This document shows, piece after piece, positions 7,591 through 12,322 of a stretch of 12,322 nt of DNA. The notes below the pieces were generated by a model. That model saw only the letters and a program-made list of their open reading frames with translations. It ran no database searches and was not told the origin of the DNA. How positions within the stretch are numbered: the first letter of the stretch is position 1; every line of letters starts with the position of its first letter. The DNA comes from Acetobacteraceae bacterium (lineage in GTDB: Bacteria > Pseudomonadota > Alphaproteobacteria > Acetobacterales > Acetobacteraceae), in contig JANXRT010000192.1 in assembly GCA_025356735.1 (NCBI GenBank), positions 1-12,322 on the forward strand, in the 5' to 3' direction. The position numbers and the translations under genes were made by a program.

Positions 7591-7931
7591 GCGGTCACCG
7601 GGAACGTCGCCGTCCCGGCCATCACGCGAGCGCCCTCGACCTCGCAGGTGAAGCCGACGCGGCCACCTGAACCAAGTTGGAGAACAACCCGCACATCTTG
7701 GCCGGGTAGCACCGGTGCGGTGAATTTCACCGCGTCCAGCAATATCGGGCCGTCGGTCGCGGCGTGGTTCCGGATGCGGGAAAGAACCTCGTCGAGCAGC
7801 ATCACGCCCGGAACGATAGGACGGCCCGGAAAATGGCCTGCCAAGCAGGGATGGTCGGCGGCAACGGTGAAATCGCCCACAACGATCGTCATCTGAGAAA
7901 CGGTCTGCAACTCAGGCGTCACTGCAAGCAT
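7587..7931 (-). CDS. apeI: ApeI-type hotdog 3-hydroxyacyl-ACP dehydratase
   Basis: A 114-residue FabZ/FabA-like hotdog dehydratase. The diagnostic block is AADHPCLAGHFPGRPIVPG followed by VMLLDEVL, with catalytic His33 in GHFP and Asp47 where FabZ has Glu and FabA has Asp. It would remove water from beta-hydroxyacyl-ACP to leave trans double bonds. With no enoyl reductase nearby, the chain should stay conjugated. Its partner is probably the ApeP-like protein at 1281-1736, which has Glu58 but no GHFP histidine. The start is taken at the ATG at 7931, overlapping the ligase by 20 nt; MTIVVGDFTV at 7892 is a plausible alternative, and neither has a strong ribosome site. Confidence 0.9.
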   Translation of the reverse strand: MLAVTPELQTVSQMTIVVGDFTVAADHPCLAGHFPGRPIVPGVMLLDEVLSRIRNHAATDGPILLDAVKFTAPVLPGQDVRVVLQLGSGGRVGFTCEVEGARVMAGTATFPVTA

Positions 7932-9288
7932 CCTGAAGCCGATCCAGTGCCGCGCGCGGCAGCTTGCCGACTTCGTTGCGCGGCAAGTCGTCGACCCGAA
8001 TTACTCGGCGCGGCAGGAACACTGGATCCATGCGCAGCCGCAAGGCCGCAAGGATGTTTTCCGATGTTTGGCCGGGGGCGACGACATAGGCCAGCAGCCG
8101 GGCAGCCGAACGCTCATCGAGGTCGTCGGGTGCCACGAACAGCCCGTCCGTGACACCCTCGATATCGTTCAAGATCTGGTTCAGCCCAGCCAGTGAGGCA
8201 CGCTTGCCGGCGAGCTTGATCATGTCGGCGGTGCGCCCGAGCAGCCGGAACTTTCCTCCGTCCACCATCTCGATGTTGTCGTTCAAGGGCCATGGCTCCG
8301 CGAACGGGGCCGTCACCATGATTCTTTCCATGCTAAATTGGCGTTCGGGAAGGAAGCCGACACCCGGATAGAGTGTCCAGGCGACGTCGGTCACGGTGCG
8401 GCGGCTGGCGACGGAGCCAATTTCGGTGGCACCAAAAATCTCCATCACCGGAGCGCCCCATCGTGCCTCGGCGGCGGCAGCCACCGCCACCGGAAGCGGC
8501 GCCGTGGCCGAGATGATTTTCAACGATGGTGGGCATTCCGTCCCGGCCGCCAGCAGGTTGCGCAAGTGCAGCGGCGTGGTGACCAGAATGCGCGGCGCGT
8601 CCACCTGGCGCAGCGCGCGCCGGATATCGTGCGGGTAGAAGGCCGGGCCGTGCCAGCTGGCGACATTGGCGTGCAGCGGCAGCAGGATCGTGGTCTCGAA
8701 CCCGTACATGTGCTGCGGCGGCACGGTGCCGACCACCGTGTTGCGGTGTCGCGCCGTCAGCTCGAAGCGGACGGCCGCCGCGAGGCTGCGCTCGACCAGC
8801 GCCCCCCAGAGCTTGCGGTTGGCCATCGGCTCCCCGGTGGTGCCCGAGGTGAACACGATGGCGGCGAGCTGATCGGCAGCGACCATGGGGACGGCCTCGG
8901 ATGGGCCCACCTGACCCAGGCACGCGGTCATGCGGTGGTGGCGCGACAGCCCGGCCACCGCCGGGTCCTCGGATACCGATATCACATTGGAAAAATCATC
9001 GCCGAGCTGGCGCAGCCGCGCCGGCGAGCGGTCGCTGGTCAGTAGGCAGACCTGCTTGCGCAATACGCAGGCGGCGAAGGCGACGGCAAAACGGTAGCGG
9101 TCCTGGCAGAGATTGACCACGTGGCTGGCATCCGGCAGGGCGTCGGCGAGATGGCGTGCCGCGTTCAGGAACATGGAAGCGGTGGTCGTGCCGTCGGGTC
9201 CGACAAATAGGACATCTGAGGACTGCCGATCCGTCAGAGCATAGCGCGGACGGGGCAAAAGCTCAGCTTCCACGATGCCGGGCGACAT
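7912..9288 (-). CDS. AMP-dependent acyl/aryl-ACP ligase (ApeH-like)
   Basis: A 458-residue adenylate-forming enzyme. The nucleotide loop is TSGTTGEP (147-154), with PPQHMYGFE at 190-198 and the adenine/substrate motif FGATEIG at 285-291. The hinge-region block GRTADMIKLAGKRAS lies at 351-365, and the C-terminal NEVGKLPRAAL holds the catalytic Lys442. It would activate a carboxylic acid, in aryl-polyene systems typically 4-hydroxybenzoate, and load it on the phosphopantetheine of the ACP encoded just upstream. The loop lacks the usual Lys-Gly after Pro (here MANRK), as do other members of this group as far as I recall. The open frame extends upstream to 9423, but those 45 residues are composition-driven, overlap the ACP gene and look unlike a ligase. 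ATG 9288 gives a normal N-terminus and a 26-nt overlap with the ACP gene. Confidence 0.9.
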   Translation of the reverse strand: MSPGIVEAELLPRPRYALTDRQSSDVLFVGPDGTTTASMFLNAARHLADALPDASHVVNLCQDRYRFAVAFAACVLRKQVCLLTSDRSPARLRQLGDDFSNVISVSEDPAVAGLSRHHRMTACLGQVGPSEAVPMVAADQLAAIVFTSGTTGEPMANRKLWGALVERSLAAAVRFELTARHRNTVVGTVPPQHMYGFETTILLPLHANVASWHGPAFYPHDIRRALRQVDAPRILVTTPLHLRNLLAAGTECPPSLKIISATAPLPVAVAAAAEARWGAPVMEIFGATEIGSVASRRTVTDVAWTLYPGVGFLPERQFSMERIMVTAPFAEPWPLNDNIEMVDGGKFRLLGRTADMIKLAGKRASLAGLNQILNDIEGVTDGLFVAPDDLDERSAARLLAYVVAPGQTSENILAALRLRMDPVFLPRRVIRVDDLPRNEVGKLPRAALDRLQDACSDA

Positions 9289-9535
9289 AGGCGGCGAGGC
9301 TCCGCAGCGAAGAAAAGATCTCCTTGATGTCAGGATCGTCCGACTTGAGTTCGATGCTATAGCTGCGCGACAGGGCCAGCGCCAGTTCCAGCGCGTCGAT
9401 CGAGTCGAGCCCAAGCCCCTCACCGAAAAGCCGTGCGTCCGGAACGATCTCGTCCGGGTTTAGTTCAAGATGCAAGGTGTCGACGATCAGCCGGGCAAGC
9501 TCGGATTCGGTTGTCGCTTTCATGTCGAAATTCAT
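9263..9535 (-). CDS. Acyl carrier protein (ApeE/ApeF-like)
   Basis: A 90-residue four-helix carrier protein. The phosphopantetheine site is Ser45 in GLGLDSIDALELALAL, and the C-terminal helix DPDIKEIFSSLRSLAAYV is typical of aryl-polyene and related ACPs. It carries the starter and the growing chain between ligase, KS/CLF, reductase and dehydratases. I chose ATG 9535 (MNFDMKATTESELARLIV); ATG 9523 is four codons shorter, and the frame is open to 9610, but those added residues look non-coding. It is the first gene of the minus-strand operon. Most described aryl-polyene clusters carry two ACPs; only this one is visible. A phosphopantetheinyl transferase must come from outside the window. Confidence 0.93.
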   Translation of the reverse strand: MNFDMKATTESELARLIVDTLHLELNPDEIVPDARLFGEGLGLDSIDALELALALSRSYSIELKSDDPDIKEIFSSLRSLAAYVARHRGS

Positions 9536-9761
9536 CGATCGCCCCCGCGGGATGACTGCGGCGCGGAGCCACGATGGTGACGCACACCTTCCCTGCAGGG
9601 TTGTTACCATGAAGCGTCAGGCTGGCGGGAGCCGTTATTTGCGCCGTTCGCGGCCTGAACGCCTTTAATAAACATGCGCGGCTCCGGTATCGAACGGTAT
9701 AGTCGCGCACCAGCCCGGGATGGCATGTGTCCAGGATGGCCTGTGAAGGACGATAGCGACC
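9536..9761. promoter_or_regulatory. Divergent intergenic region between the ACP operon and gtrA
   Basis: This is the only gap from which the ten-gene minus-strand operon could be started, and it should also carry the gtrA promoter. I found no convincing -35/-10 pair on either strand: AT-rich patches TTTAATAAA at 9664-9672 and TATAGT at 9698-9703 lack a well-spaced partner. A perfect 10-bp palindrome CCCTGCAGGG occupies 9591-9600, about 56 nt before the ACP start codon, and could be an operator or chance. A 19-codon ATG frame at 9609-9668 has no recognisable content. Confidence 0.35.
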
Positions 9762-10238
9762 GTGTTGATCAGAGCCTTCGTCGACCGCATCGCCGGGTTG
9801 CTCCCACGCCAGCTCCAGCGTCATGCGACCACGCGTCGTATCGAGGTGTTGGCGGAATTCTGCCGTTTCGGTCTGGTCGGTATCCTGGGCTTCGCCTGCG
9901 ACACGATTGTTGTCTATGGGTTGCGCGGCACACTTGGCCTGTATGGTGCCGGGCTGGTTTCCTACCTGTTCGCGGCGACCTTGACCTGGGCGCTGAACCG
10001 CGCCTGGACGTTCAAGGGCCGTGGCAACGGCCGTGCGCACCGGCAATGGGCCCTGTTCCTGCTGGCCAATCTCGGCGGCTTCATCCTTAACCGAGGCACT
10101 TATGTTCTACTCGTGACATTCGTCGCGATCTGCGCCCGCGAGCCGATATTCGCCGTGTTCGCAGGGATGTTGGCCGGCATGATGTCCAACTTCACCCTGT
10201 CGCGGTCACTGGTTTTCCGCAAAGTCGAGCCGATTTAG
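9762..10238 (+). CDS. GtrA-family four-helix membrane protein
   Basis: A 158-residue inner-membrane protein with four predicted helices at about residues 34-54, 60-80, 95-120 and 128-146. GtrA signatures are FCRFGLVGILGFACDT in helix 1, NRAWTFKG after helix 2, and NFTLSRSLVFRK at the C-terminus. GtrA-like proteins are thought to flip polyprenyl-phosphate-linked sugars, and usually sit beside or are fused to a GT2 glycosyltransferase. Here the only GT2 in view is at the far side of the operon (1-547), on the same strand. The start is GTG 9762 with AAGGA at 9746-9750; TTG 9765 is possible. Its TAG stop overlaps the hrcA stop on the other strand. The family is secure; a role in decorating the operon's product is inferred. 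Confidence 0.88.
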   Translation: MLIRAFVDRIAGLLPRQLQRHATTRRIEVLAEFCRFGLVGILGFACDTIVVYGLRGTLGLYGAGLVSYLFAATLTWALNRAWTFKGRGNGRAHRQWALFLLANLGGFILNRGTYVLLVTFVAICAREPIFAVFAGMLAGMMSNFTLSRSLVFRKVEPI

Positions 10239-11320
10239 CCAAGCAGCCGACCAATTACCCGCGCGGTGTAATCAACCACCGGGATGATCCTACCATAGTT
10301 GATCCGCGTCGGCCCAATCACCCCGATGGCGCCGACGATGCGCCCACCCTCGGCGCGCGCCGGCGCCACCACCATCGACACGCCGGTGGTGCTGAACAGC
10401 CCGCTCTCGGCGCCGATGAAGATGCGCACCCCGGCCGACTCTTCGGCCAGGTCGAGCAGCCGCAGCATGGTCTCCTGCGTCTCCAGCCGCTCGAACAACG
10501 CCTGAATCGAGGCCAGGTTCTCGATCTGCGTCACGTCCGACAGTAATCTCGCCTGGCCGCGCACGATCAGGCTGCCGCCCCACAGGCCCTTCGGCCCTGC
10601 TCCGGTCCAGGTCGCGAGGCCAGCCTCCACGACCCCCGCCGCCAATCCGTCCAGCTCGGTCTGGTTGGCTGCCATCTCGCCGGCGACGACGCGTTTCAGC
10701 TCAGCCAGCGACCGGCCGGACAGCTTGGCGTTGAGGTAGTTGCCGGCCTGTTGCAGCGCCGAGGGCGGCAGCCCTTTCGGCGTGTCGATCACGCGGTTCT
10801 CGACGTGGCCGTCGCCGTTGACCAGCACGACCAGGGCCCGCCCGGTGCCCAGCGGCACAAACTCGATATGGCGCACGGCACCGTCGGTTTTCGGCGCCAG
10901 CACCAGCCCGGCGGCGGCGGACAGGCCGGACAGCATCGACGACGCCTCACCAAGAGTGTCCTCGAGCGACCGGCCGGAGGCAGCCAGCGCCGCAGTGATG
11001 CTCTCGCGGTCCTCCTCACCCAATTCCCCGAAATGCAGCAGCCCATCGACGAACAACCGCAGGCCGAGGTCGGTCGGCAGCCGCCCGGCCGAGGTGTGCG
11101 GCGCGAACAGCAGACCGGCCTCGGTCAAATCGGCCATGACGTTTCGAATCGTCGCCGGCGACAGCGACAGCGGCAGCCGGCGCGACAGGGTGCGGCTGCC
11201 GACCGGCTCGCCGGTTTCGACGTATTGCTCGACGATCTCGCGCAGCACGGCGGCCGAGCGGGGATCCAGATTTGGCGATATTGCCGCGCTGAGGGGTCGA
11301 TCCATCATTGGACCTGTCAT
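10235..11320 (-). CDS. hrcA: Heat-inducible transcription repressor HrcA
   Basis: A protein of about 361 residues that represses chaperone genes by binding the CIRCE inverted repeat; its folding depends on GroEL. The N-terminal winged helix (about residues 15-85) includes VGSRTLSRR and the signature SPATIRNVMADLTEAGLL then PHTSAGRLPTD. The rest is the GAF-like and dimerisation part, with FSTTGVSMVVAPAR and the C-terminal GPTRINYGRIIPVVDYTA block. The start is taken at ATG 11320; ATG 11308 or 11305 (AGG 4-7 nt upstream) are possible, while the frame's leftmost TTG at 11341 is unlikely. It is divergent from rph, as in many alphaproteobacteria. The gene usually found downstream is grpE; here a convergent gtrA lies there instead. 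No CIRCE element was seen in this window. Confidence 0.96.
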   Translation of the reverse strand: MTGPMMDRPLSAAISPNLDPRSAAVLREIVEQYVETGEPVGSRTLSRRLPLSLSPATIRNVMADLTEAGLLFAPHTSAGRLPTDLGLRLFVDGLLHFGELGEEDRESITAALAASGRSLEDTLGEASSMLSGLSAAAGLVLAPKTDGAVRHIEFVPLGTGRALVVLVNGDGHVENRVIDTPKGLPPSALQQAGNYLNAKLSGRSLAELKRVVAGEMAANQTELDGLAAGVVEAGLATWTGAGPKGLWGGSLIVRGQARLLSDVTQIENLASIQALFERLETQETMLRLLDLAEESAGVRIFIGAESGLFSTTGVSMVVAPARAEGGRIVGAIGVIGPTRINYGRIIPVVDYTARVIGRLLG

Positions 11321-11419
11321 GTAGGGCTGAATCCCGGCCAAAAACCAGGACCATCTTTCCTACTCCATGGCGGGCGTGTCGCCGTTGCCGGCAGAATGCT
11401 GTAGAGGGCGGGCGAACCC

Positions 11420-11424
11420 AAGGA
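11420..11424 (+). promoter_or_regulatory. Ribosome binding site of rph
   Basis: AAGGA ends 8 nt before the ATG at 11433. This decides the rph start against an upstream in-frame ATG at 11367, whose 22 extra residues do not resemble RNase PH. Confidence 0.7.
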
Positions 11425-11432
11425 ATAAGAAA

Positions 11433-12155
11433 ATGCGACCATCTGGCCGCGCCGCCGACACATTGCGCCCCGTCTCCATCGAAACCGGCTTTTCGCACCA
11501 TGCCGAGGGATCGTGCCTGATCCGCATGGGCGGCACCGAGGTGCTGTGCACCGCCAGCGTCGAGGGCCGCGTGCCGCCGTTCATGCGCGGCCAGGGCAAG
11601 GGCTGGGTGACGGCGGAATACGGCATGCTGCCGCGCGCCACCCACACCCGCGGCGACCGCGAGGCCGCGCGTGGCAAGCAATCGGGCCGGACGCAAGAAA
11701 TCCAGCGGCTGATCGGGCGCTCGCTGCGCGCCGTCGTCGATCGCGCCGCACTCGGCGAAATGACCATCACGCTCGACTGCGACGTGCTCAACGCCGATGG
11801 CGGCACACGGTGCGCCTCGATTACCGGCGCCTACGTGGCGCTGGCGCTCGCGCTGCAACACCTCAAACGCAAGAACGTGCTGGCGACGATCCCGCTGATC
11901 GGCCAGGTCGCCGCAGTGTCCTGCGGCATCGTCGGCGGCACGCCGGTGCTGGACATCGACTATGCCGAGGATTCTGGCGCCGATGCGGATGCGAATTTCG
12001 TTTTGACGGCGTCGGGCGGAATCGTCGAAATCCAGGCGACGGCGGAGAAGACCGCATTCGCCGAAGCCGAGTTCCTTGAATTGCTGCGGCTGGCACGCAA
12101 GGGCACGGCGGAGCTGTTTGCGGCGCAGACCGCAACTATCAATCAGGCAACCTAA
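11433..12155 (+). CDS. rph: Ribonuclease PH (tRNA nucleotidyltransferase)
   Basis: A 240-residue phosphorolytic 3'-5' exoribonuclease that trims tRNA 3' ends with inorganic phosphate, working as a hexamer in the cytosol. The whole family pattern is present: MRPSGRAADTLRPVSIE at the N-terminus, GWVTAEYGMLPRAT at 57-70, and GRTQEIQRLIGRSLR with phosphate-binding Arg86. CDVLNADGGTR follows with Arg126, then SITGAYVAL and the acidic site VLDIDYAEDSGADAD (172-186) with the metal-ligand aspartates. Length matches the usual 238-240 residues, so the gene is intact. The 112-nt gap to hrcA must hold both divergent promoters, but I could not assign hexamers. A hairpin begins 2 nt after the stop. Confidence 0.97.
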   Translation: MRPSGRAADTLRPVSIETGFSHHAEGSCLIRMGGTEVLCTASVEGRVPPFMRGQGKGWVTAEYGMLPRATHTRGDREAARGKQSGRTQEIQRLIGRSLRAVVDRAALGEMTITLDCDVLNADGGTRCASITGAYVALALALQHLKRKNVLATIPLIGQVAAVSCGIVGGTPVLDIDYAEDSGADADANFVLTASGGIVEIQATAEKTAFAEAEFLELLRLARKGTAELFAAQTATINQAT

Positions 12156-12156
12156 G

Positions 12157-12169
12157 TGCGCGAAGCGCA
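12157..12169. repeat. Short inverted repeat directly after rph
   Basis: TGCGC at 12157-12161 and GCGCA at 12165-12169 form a perfect 5-bp stem with a GAA loop. It begins 2 nt after the rph stop and may protect the 3' end or be the first piece of the hairpin mosaic that follows. Confidence 0.5.
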
Positions 12170-12179
12170 GCAAGGTCAA

Positions 12180-12284
12180 GGGCTCTGCCCCTGGACCCCG
12201 CAAAGGGGCCGTCGCCCCTTTGAACCCCTTCACATAAGTATGGCGCCCCCGGGGGCACTGCCCCGGCGGGTCTGGGCAGAGCCC
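12180..12284. repeat. GC-rich intergenic mosaic bounded by an 11-bp inverted repeat
   Basis: GGGCTCTGCCC at 12180-12190 is the exact reverse complement of GGGCAGAGCCC at 12274-12284. Between them lie a 9-bp-stem hairpin (12201-12222) and the palindrome GCCCCCGGGGGC (12245-12256). Text of this style (ctctgcccctggacccc, then ggggcc and gcccctttg) recurs between genes in GC-rich alphaproteobacteria such as Acetobacteraceae, from general recollection, and may be a dispersed non-coding repeat. I see no reading frame with recognisable protein content here. Confidence 0.6.
12201..12222 (+). terminator. Perfect 9-bp hairpin downstream of rph
   Basis: CAAAGGGGC at 12201-12209 pairs completely with GCCCCTTTG at 12214-12222 around the loop CGTC. 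It lies about 45 nt after the rph stop and is stable enough to stall polymerase. No T-run follows, so it may be part of the repeat rather than a true intrinsic terminator. Confidence 0.42.
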
Positions 12285-12294
12285 AGGCTTTCTT
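12272..12294 (+). terminator. Hairpin with T-rich tail downstream of rph
   Basis: CTGGGC at 12272-12277 pairs with GCCCAG at 12281-12286 (loop AGA), followed by the T-rich GCTTTCTT. This is the best intrinsic-terminator shape in the window and could end the rph transcript, about 120 nt after the stop codon. Confidence 0.42.
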
Positions 12295-12322
12295 GATGCG
12301 CAAGCTGCAAAAGCTGGTCCTA

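Noticed and set aside
9289..9423. N-terminal extension of the ligase (45 codons)
   Set aside because: This stretch lies in the ACP gene in another frame and is unlike adenylate-forming enzymes; the ATG at 9288 gives a normal N-terminus.
9465..10046. 193-codon minus-strand frame across the gtrA 5' half and the intergenic region
   Set aside because: It overlaps both gtrA and the ACP 5' end, shows no motif, and conflicts with the well-supported GtrA protein.
11367..11432. Upstream in-frame ATG of rph
   Set aside because: It adds 22 residues not found in RNase PH, while the ATG at 11433 has a good AAGGA site and the family N-terminus MRPSGR.
11321..11432. CIRCE element or clear promoter hexamers between hrcA and rph
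   Set aside because: No TTAGCACTC-N9-GAGTGCTAA-like repeat is present. The best minus-strand pair (TTGGGT and CATTCT, 17 nt apart) matches only about half the consensus, too weak to call.
11016..12233. 405-codon open frame on the minus strand opposite rph
   Set aside because: It covers the complete rph gene and the start of hrcA in another frame; its composition is low-complexity Arg/Ala/Gly with no family resemblance.
1..12322. CRISPR arrays, tRNA/rRNA genes, IS elements, phage genes, att sites
   Set aside because: No regularly spaced direct repeats, cloverleaf-like sequence, transposase or integrase motifs were seen by eye on either strand.

Overview
The window is about two-thirds GC and densely coded. 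It most likely comes from an alphaproteobacterium, and I favour Acetobacteraceae (Rhodospirillales). The grounds are a divergent hrcA/rph pair, common in alphaproteobacteria, and the GC-rich, hairpin-laden intergenic mosaic after rph. The genus cannot be read from the sequence.

Layout: (1) 1-547, + strand, the 3' part of a family 2 glycosyltransferase. (2) 565-9535, all on the minus strand, a ten-gene operon that I read as a compact aryl-polyene-like (APE-like) type II polyketide/fatty-acid synthase cluster. In transcription order it holds an acyl carrier protein, an AMP-dependent acyl/aryl ligase, an ApeI-type dehydratase, an LpxL-type acyltransferase, a LolA-like periplasmic protein, an MMPL/RND exporter, a ketosynthase, a half-length ketosynthase-like chain-length factor, an ApeP-type dehydratase and a FabG-type ketoreductase. 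Most junctions are stop/start overlaps of 1-26 nt, so translational coupling is likely. (3) 9762-10238, + strand, a GtrA-type four-helix membrane protein. (4) 10235-11320, minus strand, hrcA, whose stop codon overlaps that of gtrA. (5) 11433-12155, + strand, rph (RNase PH). (6) 12156-12322, a non-coding mosaic of GC-rich inverted repeats.

How the genes fit together (inference from family knowledge): the ligase would adenylate an aryl or acyl acid and load it on the ACP. The KS/CLF pair would extend it, the ketoreductase would reduce each beta-keto group, and the two hotdog proteins would dehydrate. No enoyl reductase is present, so a conjugated polyene chain is expected. The acyltransferase, LolA-like protein and MMPL exporter would attach the chain to a lipid and move it to the outer membrane. 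The GT2 and GtrA genes on the other strand bracket the operon and may supply or flip a lipid-linked sugar.

Points of interest are: the reduced gene set (one ACP, one full-length KS, no aryl-acid-producing enzyme); apparently complementary half-active-sites in the two dehydratases; a CLF without the nucleophilic cysteine; a Ser where SDR ketoreductases usually carry the catalytic Asn; a long out-of-frame overlap between the acyltransferase and LolA-like genes; and the operon's position between GT2 and GtrA next to hrcA. No tRNA, rRNA, CRISPR array, IS element or phage gene was seen.
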